Shown here: piece after piece, positions 36,362-44,201 of the stretch
How the letters are laid out: each line of letters opens with the position of its first letter
Position numbering within the stretch: position 1 is the stretch's first letter
Assembly: GCF_000233955.1 (NCBI RefSeq)
Contig: NZ_JH376591.1
Coordinates: 186,001-250,000 of the forward strand
DNA from: Paraprevotella clara YIT 11840
Lineage (GTDB): Bacteria > Bacteroidota > Bacteroidia > Bacteroidales > Bacteroidaceae
Direction of reading: 5' to 3'
Length of the DNA: 64,000 nucleotides
Notes under the pieces: generated by a model
The model's input: the letters and a program-made list of their open reading frames with translations, nothing else
The model's database searches: none
Told to the model about the DNA's origin: nothing
Program-made: the position numbers and the translations under genes

Positions 36362-37957
36362 TTAAAATTGCAAATATACTCCTGCGGTAGAAAGCGAACG
36401 GTTCGTACCGTCGAAAGTATCATCATATTCATTCTTGTCCGTATAGAACTTGAAATCCGTGGATATATAAATGCCTAAAGTTATTTTCTTAGGAAGGGGG
36501 ATAGCTACTTGTGCCAAAGCCCCTATCAAGGCGTGTCCGGAAGTGGCATACTCGAATTGGGGACGGGTGTATACGGCAGAAATGTCTTCATCGGCCGTTC
36601 TGGTGTTTCCATTGCCGTAAGTGCGGCTCAACGGTATACGGTAACCGCCATGGACAGACAAGTCCAAACCTGCGGATTTGATGTTCAGGAACTTGCCTGC
36701 AGACAGTTGTGTGGTTAGTAAGGTAGATGTTTGTTTGGCTTTTCCGGTGGACAACTGGTGATTGTAGGCAGATGATGTGAATGCGGCCAAAGCGTCTACG
36801 AAGAAATCCTGCTTGTCATCTTTCAATCGTTCGAAGCGATATTCCAGTCCGGCGGTCATTCGCTGGTCGTCCTGAATTTTATATTTGCTGAGCGTCTCGT
36901 AATATACCAGATTTCCGTGTTCGGTGTCTGTCATCATTTTCTGGTCCCGCCATATACCTTTTCCGGAATGGTAGGATGCCGTCAATACCAGATGGTGACG
37001 TGTCTGACGGTGAGGGGAGAGAAGGAAACGGTTCTGAAGCATCCATTCATCCGAAGTGTAGTCTCCTCCGTAAAATTTATAGGAAGAACCTCCGTCTGTA
37101 GCTTCTTCCGAAACATGCGTATAACGGACTTCCGTGAAATTCCCGTATTTTTTGTGTTCCGGTTCCCATACAAGTTGCAAGGCACCGGTATAATTCAGTC
37201 CCTTATATGCGCGTTGGTAGCCCGACACGTCGTTCGACGAGATTCGGTAATAGTCCCCCATACCTTTCATCAGGAAATAGCGGTGGCTGTTGAGTGGATT
37301 GACCAACGTATAGGCGATGTCCGAATTATAAAAGGAAATGCCGGCCGTAGCACCCAGTGCCCATTGGGAACTCAACCGATGCTCTGCTCCTACGTAAATA
37401 GGCAGGACGGTGGTATTGGTTTTGGGGCGAGGGTCTGTCTGGTCGGACAGGCTTCCTAATGTCAATCCGATAGAGATTCCCCCTTTCCAGGATTCATTCC
37501 ATGCATAAGAGGCCGTCATGCCCATTTCAAAAGATTCCGTGGTAGCGTCGCTTGCCACTGAATCGCAAAGCACAAATGGGTTATCGGGGTTGAGAAAAAG
37601 GGTGGAGTTCCACTTCTTGTCTTTCTCTTGTAAATTGCGGTAACTGATGAAGCCCGACACGTCTACCTTGCCCAGATTTTTAATTCCCCCCATATAAAAC
37701 TTGAGGTGATTCGATAGTCTGCCTTCATCCACCGGTCGGTAACTTCCACGTCCAATCGTATAGTCCAGTTTGGCCACACCCTTGTTTTTGTAGGAATTGA
37801 AAGAGATGCGCGAGGGGTTCAGGCTGGTATACCGGATATTGTCCGACACATTAGCCGAACTTTCATTCCATTCGCTTCGGCACTCTTCTAAAGATTGCGC
37901 ATGCATTTGGACAAGAGAACCCAAACTCAACGACAGTAACAGGACGTAACGTTTCAT
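36362..37957 (-). CDS. DUF6850-family outer membrane beta-barrel protein
   Basis: A signal peptide (ending MHAQ) precedes a 510-residue protein made of alternating hydrophobic strands (GGIKNLGKVDVSGFISYRNL, HLVLTASYHSGKGIW) and ending with the aromatic-capped STAGVYLQF expected for outer membrane barrels. The beginning (SECRSEWNESSANVSDNIRY) resembles the DUF6850 group, which I recall as a companion of DUF4876 genes. Probable accessory outer membrane protein of the uptake system. It follows DUF4876 after a hairpin and precedes the peptidase pair. Confidence 0.65.
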   Translation of the reverse strand: MKRYVLLLSLSLGSLVQMHAQSLEECRSEWNESSANVSDNIRYTSLNPSRISFNSYKNKGVAKLDYTIGRGSYRPVDEGRLSNHLKFYMGGIKNLGKVDVSGFISYRNLQEKDKKWNSTLFLNPDNPFVLCDSVASDATTESFEMGMTASYAWNESWKGGISIGLTLGSLSDQTDPRPKTNTTVLPIYVGAEHRLSSQWALGATAGISFYNSDIAYTLVNPLNSHRYFLMKGMGDYYRISSNDVSGYQRAYKGLNYTGALQLVWEPEHKKYGNFTEVRYTHVSEEATDGGSSYKFYGGDYTSDEWMLQNRFLLSPHRQTRHHLVLTASYHSGKGIWRDQKMMTDTEHGNLVYYETLSKYKIQDDQRMTAGLEYRFERLKDDKQDFFVDALAAFTSSAYNHQLSTGKAKQTSTLLTTQLSAGKFLNIKSAGLDLSVHGGYRIPLSRTYGNGNTRTADEDISAVYTRPQFEYATSGHALIGALAQVAIPLPKKITLGIYISTDFKFYTDKNEYDDTFDGTNRSLSTAGVYLQF

Positions 37958-37974
37958 TTTCTTTTCGGATTAAA

Positions 37975-38003
37975 ACAGGGATGGGATTCGCTCCCGTCCC
38001 TGT
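37975..38003 (-). terminator. Intra-operon hairpin, partial terminator or processing site
   Basis: ACAGGGATGGGA (37975-37986) pairs with TCCCGTCCCTGT (37992-38003) over a five-base loop, with one wobble. In the direction of transcription the hairpin is followed by TTTTAATCC. It lies 12 bases after the DUF4876 stop, between the receptor genes and the barrel/protease genes. Confidence 0.6.
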
Positions 38004-38015
38004 CAGTTTTCATAA

Positions 38016-39233
38016 TTATTCATCAACACTTGTAGGAGTCTCACCCGGAGTCAACGGCTGGTCGCGCAGGAAATCGGCGGCAGAATTGTTGGTGTCCTGA
38101 TAGTAAGGCCGTCCGTTTTCGATTTTAGTCACTTTCCGGCGGATACATTTTGCCGAATACATCGGGTTACCTTTCACACCGGTGGCATCATCTTGCGGCA
38201 AGAATGTGGGGTAGTGGCTCTCGGTTTCCGGATCGTATATGTCTACTGCGTCAAGCACATATTTGCTGGGGATGACTAGATAGCTCATAGAAGTGGAAGA
38301 GGTTCCCGGTTCGTACATTACGCTCGACTCCAATGCCGCATAAGCTTCCGGTGTCATGCCTTCCGGTAACTTGGCCAGTACGTAAGACCGTCCCGATACG
38401 CCCAGACCGAAGGCAAACATATACTGGTTGTTGTAGAAGATTGTTTTCAAGTTGGGAGCAGCGTAATCTACGTCATTGGCATTATAGTCCAGATAAATTT
38501 CCCAATCGGCATTGCTCAAGTCTGGACAGCTTGCGTAGTCTGCCGCTTGCGACGCATCCTCGCCGTATGCCAGTTTGTGGTTCGTGGCATCGTTGGCAAT
38601 CAGGACGCTCTCACCCGGCTGGAGGGGATAGTCGTGCCCGTTTCCGGGGAATGCCACTACGGAACCTTGTCCGCAGGCGTAGAGGTCTTCGTAACCGTTG
38701 GCCTGCCATGCATTCGCTGTTTGTTGGTTGCCGGTAGGTGCGGTCAGGATGAGATTGTCCAGATACTGTACTTCGTCTGAGTTGTTGACGATTTCGAAAT
38801 AACTCTCGTGCATGTAATATTGTTTACTGCCAGAGTTATGAATCGTTTTGAAAATCAAGGAAGACTGCATGACTTTCTGTAGATTGACCGTCACCGGGGT
38901 ATTGGCATAAAGGTCCACTGACGTGCTGCCGCTGAGGTAGGCCTTGGCTTCATCGGCTACCTTGCCGGAGACCGTCACTTTGTACTGTCCCTGCGGAAGT
39001 TCTATCTCTTTCGGGTTAGCGTCCAAGGACAACGTGTCGTTTTTGGCAGTCGAACCCAAAATGAGCTTAAGCTCTTCCACGTTAGACGCTTCCACGTCCG
39101 ACGGAAGGGAATAGCTGACCGTCAGTTTGTAACTCTTCATACCCTCGTCGTTATCTTCGCTACAAGACACGAAGGCAAGGCCGCATACGGCCATCATGGC
39201 TATGACGCCATTTTTAAGAAACTTCTTTCTCAT
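38016..39233 (-). CDS. DUF4876-family lipoprotein
   Basis: Lipoprotein signal (LAFVSC). An N-terminal carbohydrate-binding-like beta domain (about 35-120; YKLTVSYSLPSDVEASNVEE) is followed by the DUF4876 hallmark YFEIVNNSDEVQYLDNLIL, then AFPGNGHDYPLQPGESVLIA. The C-terminal part includes FLPQDDATGVKGNPMYSAK. Probably surface-exposed and partner of the TonB receptor, whose gene ends 38 bases before it. It is often seen directly after a TonB receptor. The ligand is unknown. Confidence 0.8.
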   Translation of the reverse strand: MRKKFLKNGVIAMMAVCGLAFVSCSEDNDEGMKSYKLTVSYSLPSDVEASNVEELKLILGSTAKNDTLSLDANPKEIELPQGQYKVTVSGKVADEAKAYLSGSTSVDLYANTPVTVNLQKVMQSSLIFKTIHNSGSKQYYMHESYFEIVNNSDEVQYLDNLILTAPTGNQQTANAWQANGYEDLYACGQGSVVAFPGNGHDYPLQPGESVLIANDATNHKLAYGEDASQAADYASCPDLSNADWEIYLDYNANDVDYAAPNLKTIFYNNQYMFAFGLGVSGRSYVLAKLPEGMTPEAYAALESSVMYEPGTSSTSMSYLVIPSKYVLDAVDIYDPETESHYPTFLPQDDATGVKGNPMYSAKCIRRKVTKIENGRPYYQDTNNSAADFLRDQPLTPGETPTSVDE

Positions 39234-39271
39234 GTTTTCTGTTTGTTAAATGTTTATATATAGGTGTGTTC

Positions 39272-42103
39272 TCAAAGTTTCAGCTTCAGTTCCGCTCCGA
39301 AGTACATGTCCGGGTATAGTTGCGTTTTGGCCAGGCTGTGCGGATTGGTGTGCCACTTCTTGGTATTGGTGAAGTTGTTGGCGATGACGGACAGTTCGGC
39401 CACACGGCCTATTTCTTTGGTAAAACGGAAGCTCAGCAACGCCCAAGGCTTGATGACATCCTTTTCGTACAAGTAAGGTTGTGTGCGGTACATGATGCGC
39501 GACTTGTCCGCGTCGTCGGCATCGGCCTGGCTCCACGCCGTGTAGTGGCCCTGTTTGTCGTAGTATCCCACGGGGTCGACTACCAAGTAATCCTTGTCTT
39601 CGTAAGACTTGAGATAGTAGCGGCTGTTTCCGTTCTCGTCTTCGTAGATGGTTTGGGTGCTTTCGTACCATACGACCTGTACCGATGTGGTGAATACCAT
39701 TTTGATGGCCGGGATGTGGGTGATGAGCCGGAACGTGGAATTGAACCGGTCTCGCAGGTTCCCTCCGCCCGAAGGGAGCACGCCTACGTAGTCGAACGAA
39801 GAATTGATATAGTTCAGGGGCATGTTCTCATTTTTGCGCTTGATATGGAACCATGCCCCGCTGATGTTCAGCGAGGTGTGCAAGGGCTTGATTTCACCGA
39901 AGTCCAGTCCGTACTCGATGCCGTGCTTGTGCGTGGTCGTGCTGTTGGCCGCCCGGCTCCAGGTGTACATTTCGGTGGTCTTCGTCCGCAGGGCTGTATG
40001 CTCCGTCCCATCCACGCGGTAAGTCACGTCGCCGCTTGCGGCATCGAATACGGGGTCGGTTGCCGTGGCCGGCACGGTGTACTTGTCATAGTTTTGCCAG
40101 ATGAGTTGCGACGTAAAGCCCAGTTCGTGCCGGTGGAATTCATGGAAGAAGGTGGCAAAACCCTTTATCCTGTTGATGCGGAAAGACAGGCCCGCTTCCC
40201 ATTTCGTGGAGCGTGCAGGACGCAGGTCGGGGTTAGCCGTATTCTTTACTACGTCCGTCGTGATCAATCCCAAACGGTCCTTTGTTTCCGTCCCGTATTT
40301 AGACAGGCTGGCATTGTCGAAATAGGCATAGTCGGGATAGAGGTACATCAGTGTGGGCATCTTGTTGGAGATGCCGAAACCTCCGGTCAGGGCCAGCAGG
40401 TCGAAAACAGGATTGTTCCGGCTGTCCAACAGGTTTAGCGTGGCGTTGACACGAGGCTCGGCTACGAGGAAGTGGCTGATACCTCCGCTTTGTTTCCGGT
40501 CTACAAACATGTTGCTGACGCGTACTCCGGCTTCCAGCATAAGCCCCATGGAGCCCAACCCCTTACGCAGACGGCTGCTGGCAAAACCCGACAAGGTGCT
40601 TTGGGCAGGTATGTCCTTGTAGCTCCGTGGACGGAGAGTCTGTGCCCCTTGAGCTTGCGGTGGGTTATTTTCGTCGTAAGTGAATCCTTCACCCCGGTTG
40701 GCATCGTAAGTGTATTCTGCGCCGAGTTTCAGGTTGGCATAGTCGTTTTCCGAGATTTGCAAGTATTTGTTTGCCACAGCTTGGGCATACAGGTTGACGG
40801 GGATGCCCTCGATGCGGTAAGCCGATGTGTACCCCACATTACGTATCTGAGCTACGTGTACACCCGGTTCGCGGGCTGTCGTGACCAGTCCGTCGGGATT
40901 GTTCACCCAATTGTCGTGGCTGTCTACCGTGCGTGACATTTGAGCTGAGAGATTATAGTCCAGCGAAGAGAGAAAGCCTCCGGCAGGCTTGTAACGCCCA
41001 CTCACGGAAAGCCGTCCGCCCACGTTGGTGTTTTTGTAATGTATTTGTTGTTCCTCGAACTGGGGATCGTCTTTACGGTTGTTCACGTTAGAGTAAAAGG
41101 CTCCTTTTACGTTAAGGGAAAGCGGCCCGAATTGGGCGGAGTATCCGGCTGAGGCCGTAATGCGGTCGTATCCCATGTAGTGCTTGCGCGTATCGGCCCA
41201 CGACTGCGACCAGTCTACGCTGAAGTTTGCAGCTCCGCCCCTTTTGAGGTTGAATCCCTTGCCGGCGAAGACTTGTTTGGAGTTTGGGTCCGTTTGGAAC
41301 TTGGCTTCCCAAGGCGTGTGTCCCGCCTTGGTTTTGACTACCACTACGCCCGACGTCAGATTACCGTATTCCACAGAGGGGATACCGCGTATCACCTCCA
41401 TTGATTCTATATTTCCGGCACTGACGGTGCGTAGGTCCACGCCTCTTCCGGCTGTCGTCTGTTCGCTCATCCCGTCGCTTTGCATGCCGGAATTGGCGCC
41501 GAATTTGCTGGGCGATACCACTTGCAGGTTCGATTCGTTGCTTAAAGGGGTGCCGTCTACTACCACCAAGGTGCCTAAGGCATTGTTGTCGTCATCTTCT
41601 ATTTCGCGTATGTGTGCCTGCCCCAGATTGTTCAAATTCGGATTTTCAATCAGGTTGCCCGGTACGAGCTGCAACAAATCGTTCAGGCTTTTGGGTTGTA
41701 CGTGGCGTATGGCGTCCTCTCCGATAAGCGATTTAGAACCCATTTGTTCTTGCCGTGCCGTCACTGTTACATTCTTAAGGTTGAGGCTCAGCTCTTTGAG
41801 TGTGACATCCAGTCTTGTTTTTGAGGATTGGATATGCACCGTGCCCATCACCGTTTCATAACCTACAAAAGAAACACGGTACTGGTAGGTACCTTCTTTC
41901 AGTCGGGTCAGCTTATAGTGTCCGTTCCGGTCGGTATGGGAACCTATGACGTTGTTTAGGCTTACCGTAGCTAACTCTATAGGTTTTCCCTTTATGTCGC
42001 GCACGGTTCCTTCCAATATATTTGAAGCATTTTGAGCAAAAGACGGGAGAGAGAAGAAAAAGAGTAGGATGATGCCGAGAATGGGATTTTTTCCTTGTAA
42101 CAT
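39272..42103 (-). CDS. TonB-dependent outer membrane receptor
   Basis: Signal peptide (ending LPSFAQ). Residues 27-105 form a carboxypeptidase-D-like domain (ILEGTVRDIKGKPIELATVS). The plug follows from VTVTARQEQ, containing IRHVQPKSLNDLLQLVPGNL and SVEYGNLTSGVVVVKTKAG. The barrel ends in MYFGAELKLKL with an alternating C-terminal strand. No STN domain and no SusD is present, so it is a receptor of the siderophore/haem/vitamin type rather than SusC. It is the first gene of the seven-gene operon and has its own promoter with an upstream dyad. The operon content suggests haem, iron or peptide uptake. Confidence 0.9.
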   Translation of the reverse strand: MLQGKNPILGIILLFFFSLPSFAQNASNILEGTVRDIKGKPIELATVSLNNVIGSHTDRNGHYKLTRLKEGTYQYRVSFVGYETVMGTVHIQSSKTRLDVTLKELSLNLKNVTVTARQEQMGSKSLIGEDAIRHVQPKSLNDLLQLVPGNLIENPNLNNLGQAHIREIEDDDNNALGTLVVVDGTPLSNESNLQVVSPSKFGANSGMQSDGMSEQTTAGRGVDLRTVSAGNIESMEVIRGIPSVEYGNLTSGVVVVKTKAGHTPWEAKFQTDPNSKQVFAGKGFNLKRGGAANFSVDWSQSWADTRKHYMGYDRITASAGYSAQFGPLSLNVKGAFYSNVNNRKDDPQFEEQQIHYKNTNVGGRLSVSGRYKPAGGFLSSLDYNLSAQMSRTVDSHDNWVNNPDGLVTTAREPGVHVAQIRNVGYTSAYRIEGIPVNLYAQAVANKYLQISENDYANLKLGAEYTYDANRGEGFTYDENNPPQAQGAQTLRPRSYKDIPAQSTLSGFASSRLRKGLGSMGLMLEAGVRVSNMFVDRKQSGGISHFLVAEPRVNATLNLLDSRNNPVFDLLALTGGFGISNKMPTLMYLYPDYAYFDNASLSKYGTETKDRLGLITTDVVKNTANPDLRPARSTKWEAGLSFRINRIKGFATFFHEFHRHELGFTSQLIWQNYDKYTVPATATDPVFDAASGDVTYRVDGTEHTALRTKTTEMYTWSRAANSTTTHKHGIEYGLDFGEIKPLHTSLNISGAWFHIKRKNENMPLNYINSSFDYVGVLPSGGGNLRDRFNSTFRLITHIPAIKMVFTTSVQVVWYESTQTIYEDENGNSRYYLKSYEDKDYLVVDPVGYYDKQGHYTAWSQADADDADKSRIMYRTQPYLYEKDVIKPWALLSFRFTKEIGRVAELSVIANNFTNTKKWHTNPHSLAKTQLYPDMYFGAELKLKL

Positions 42104-42124
42104 GACGTTTAATTTTTGAGGTTA

Positions 42125-42156
42125 CAAAATTATCCCATTCGAGAATGTTCGTCAAT
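42125..42156 (-). promoter_or_regulatory. Promoter of the receptor/protease operon
   Basis: On the minus strand TAATTTTG (42132-42125) fits TAnnTTTG, with ATTG (42156-42153) 20 bases upstream. The receptor start codon lies 22 bases downstream. Confidence 0.55.
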
Positions 42157-42203
42157 ACTTAAATATCGGTATATTTTGTTGTGTATCGGGGGGATTGTTC
42201 GGA

Positions 42204-42237
42204 TATAAGTCATTCCGTTACGCAGGAATAACTTATA
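42204..42237. promoter_or_regulatory. Imperfect 13-bp dyad upstream of the receptor operon
   Basis: TATAAGTCATTCC (42204-42216) and GGAATAACTTATA (42225-42237) are complementary except one base. No T-run follows in the direction of either gene. It is placed about 50 bases upstream of the -33 box of the receptor promoter, as expected for an activator or repressor site. Confidence 0.45.
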
Positions 42238-42275
42238 ATAAGTATATTTGCTAAATATCTTTAAACGGGAGTCCG

Positions 42276-43286
42276 TTAAGGCCGAAGGAAATCTTCAGCC
42301 AAAGACACGGCATGTCGGAAAGCCGTATCCTGTCCCGGTACGGTGATGAACAGATGGACAGTGCCTGGCAATACTTCACGGTGCGCTGTCACGCCGAGGC
42401 GTTTCACGTGGTCGGTGAATTCTTTCCCTTGGTCGCATAAGATGTCGCGTTCGGCAGCCACGAGAAGCAGTCGGGGCAGACGTGAGAGCAGGCTGTCCGG
42501 GCAAAGGGAGGGAGATATGAAAGGATGTTTGGCCTGACCGCGCGTGTAGGCTTGATTGAAGGCCTCCATCAACGAACCGTCTAATGCCGCTCCCTTTTGA
42601 TAGGTTTTCCAAGAAGGCGATGCATCGTTCCAAGCAGATACCACCGGGTAGAAAAGCAGGAGAGAGCGAAGAGGCGGCATCCCGTTTTGCAGGTTATGCA
42701 GACAGACGGACAAAGCTAAGTTGCCTCCCGAACTGTCTCCCCCGACGGAAATGAGTTCCGGTGAGCTGCCCCATTCCAAAGCTTTTTTGCGAGCCAATTT
42801 TACGGCACGTATACAGTCCTCCAGTCCGTCCGGAAACGGATGTTCGGGAGCCAGACGATAGTCTACTGCCAACACGATGACATTGCCTGTGGCGGCTAAT
42901 GTCTGGCAAAACCGGGCGCAACTGTTAATGCTTCCGAATGTCCATCCTCCTCCATGCAGGTAAATGAGAAGAGGCAGAGGACTTTGATTCTTTTTTACGG
43001 GAGTGTACAGGCGCAGAGCCGGAGTGATATAGATGGCATTCACGTCGGTTGGTAAAGGAGTAGGAATATTACGTGATGCCCGGATACGAGTGAGGGGTAC
43101 GGTGTCGCCTTGTATGGCTTGCAGTATGGCTTGGGTCTGTTGTTCCTGTAACCCGTCGGGCATGGCCGACAAGAACCGGTCGGCTTCGCGACGGAACGCA
43201 TCACGGTCTTTTTCTATGGAGCTTTGGCCGTAAACAGTAGGTAAAGTACCTAACAGACTAAAGCATATCAGAAGTATAGTTCTCAT
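42276..43286 (-). CDS. Secreted alpha/beta hydrolase (HSL-type esterase)
   Basis: Signal peptide (ending VYGQ). The 336-residue protein shows the hormone-sensitive-lipase pattern: HGGGWTFGS (oxyanion hole), GDSSGGNLALS with the nucleophile serine, an acidic residue near AAERDILCDQG, and His near VHLF. HSL-type enzymes hydrolyse small esters or acyl and acetyl groups. The gene precedes the TonB operon on the same strand, but the 172-base gap with its own promoter and dyad separates them. It lies behind the tRNA pair and their terminator. Confidence 0.85.
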   Translation of the reverse strand: MRTILLICFSLLGTLPTVYGQSSIEKDRDAFRREADRFLSAMPDGLQEQQTQAILQAIQGDTVPLTRIRASRNIPTPLPTDVNAIYITPALRLYTPVKKNQSPLPLLIYLHGGGWTFGSINSCARFCQTLAATGNVIVLAVDYRLAPEHPFPDGLEDCIRAVKLARKKALEWGSSPELISVGGDSSGGNLALSVCLHNLQNGMPPLRSLLLFYPVVSAWNDASPSWKTYQKGAALDGSLMEAFNQAYTRGQAKHPFISPSLCPDSLLSRLPRLLLVAAERDILCDQGKEFTDHVKRLGVTAHREVLPGTVHLFITVPGQDTAFRHAVSLAEDFLRP

Positions 43287-43327
43287 TTTTTGTTTTGAAC
43301 GACTTGTTACTATTTATCGTATAAAAT

Positions 43328-43368
43328 AAAAATCGCAACCATTCCTTTGCCGGATGATTGCGATTTTT
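43328..43368. terminator. Terminator after the tRNA pair
   Basis: AAAAATCGCAA (43328-43338) pairs with TTGCGATTTTT (43358-43368). A- and T-runs on both sides allow termination in either direction. It lies directly downstream of tRNA-Leu on the minus strand. Confidence 0.65.
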
Positions 43369-43372
43369 TTCG

Positions 43373-43457
43373 TACTCGAAGCGGGACTTGAACCCGCACA
43401 GCCGTAATGGCCAAGGGATTTTAAGTCCCTCGTGTCTACCGATTCCACCATTCGAGC
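43373..43457 (-). tRNA. tRNA-Leu (anticodon TAA)
   Basis: The minus strand gives a complete class II tRNA of 85 bases. The acceptor GCTCGAA pairs with TTCGAGT (G-T first pair). The anticodon arm GGGACTTAAAATCCC shows anticodon TAA in a CTTAAAA loop, followed by a long variable arm (TTGGCCATTACGGC). The T arm is GCGGGTTCAAGTCCCGC. The CCA end is not encoded. Confidence 0.93.
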
Positions 43458-43462
43458 AACCT

Positions 43463-43538
<76 letters not shown>

Positions 43539-43561
43539 AGGGGACTTGTGTATTACGGCTG

Positions 43562-43593
43562 CAAAGATAGCGTATTTCGGGGTTTACACCAAA
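43562..43593 (-). promoter_or_regulatory. Promoter of the tRNA pair
   Basis: On the minus strand TTTG (43593-43590) is spaced 20 bases from TATCTTTG (43569-43562), a perfect match to the Bacteroidetes consensus. The tRNA-Gly starts 23 bases downstream. Confidence 0.75.
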
Positions 43594-43608
43594 TTTTTCT
43601 TTTATTTT

Positions 43609-44160
43609 TTATCGGTTGTTGATGACCATCGTGTTACCGGAATACGTGATGCGATAACGGAACAGGCTTACCCCTTCCTCACCGATACTGATTTGTCCCT
43701 GATTGTTCAGGTTGTAAGTTCGGCCGCAGGATACGCATGCGGCATAACCGCCTTCTTTCAGTTGCAGGGCGCGGGATATATTGTAGGCGGAATAACAGTT
43801 GGGGCAGGCCAAATCGTAGCAGACGGGCAGGGAAGTCGTGCTGCCCAGTTCGGGGATGTTGGGCAGGCCGGCAATAAAACCGGCGATACCCATTTGAATG
43901 GAAGAGTTGCCGGCAATGGCAGTGGCATTGACCGGAGTGGTGTGTCCGCTTTCGTCTGTGAACAGGAAACGGTCGCGGTCGCGGCGGATGGTCGTATAGA
44001 CTCCCAAACTGTTCAAGGCCGCGTTGAGTTGCGGTACAGTATTGACGTTTTTGTACACGAAATAGGCCGGATAGTTGGAGTAGGTGTTTTGTACGTCCTC
44101 CTTGCAGGCCGTGAGGCATAGCAATGCCGTGAATATAAAAAAACTCCGTATTCTTTTCAT
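43609..44160 (-). CDS. Lipoprotein with two CxxC pairs, Rieske-like arrangement
   Basis: Lipobox LLCLTAC19. The C-terminal third contains CYDLACPNC (Cys114, 119, 122) and CVSCGRTY (Cys142, 145) with about 20 residues between the pairs. Spacing and surrounding residues (AC--CG--Y----G) recall a Rieske cluster domain, but the two histidines are replaced by cysteine, so a zinc or a differently ligated site is likely. The function is unknown. The start codon lies in the loop of a hairpin shared with the terminator of argH. Confidence 0.6.
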   Translation of the reverse strand: MKRIRSFFIFTALLCLTACKEDVQNTYSNYPAYFVYKNVNTVPQLNAALNSLGVYTTIRRDRDRFLFTDESGHTTPVNATAIAGNSSIQMGIAGFIAGLPNIPELGSTTSLPVCYDLACPNCYSAYNISRALQLKEGGYAACVSCGRTYNLNNQGQISIGEEGVSLFRYRITYSGNTMVINNR

Positions 44161-44181
44161 ATCAAAGAAACGGAGTTTTTT
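44138..44181 (-). terminator. argH terminator that encloses the next start codon
   Basis: On the minus strand AAAAAACTCCGT (44181-44170) pairs with ACGGAGTTTTTT (44149-44138), and a T-run follows. The loop contains the ATG of the lipoprotein at 44160, and its codons 5-8 form the 3' arm. Confidence 0.7.
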
Positions 44182-44201
44182 GCCTTTTATTGTGGTATTT
44201 C

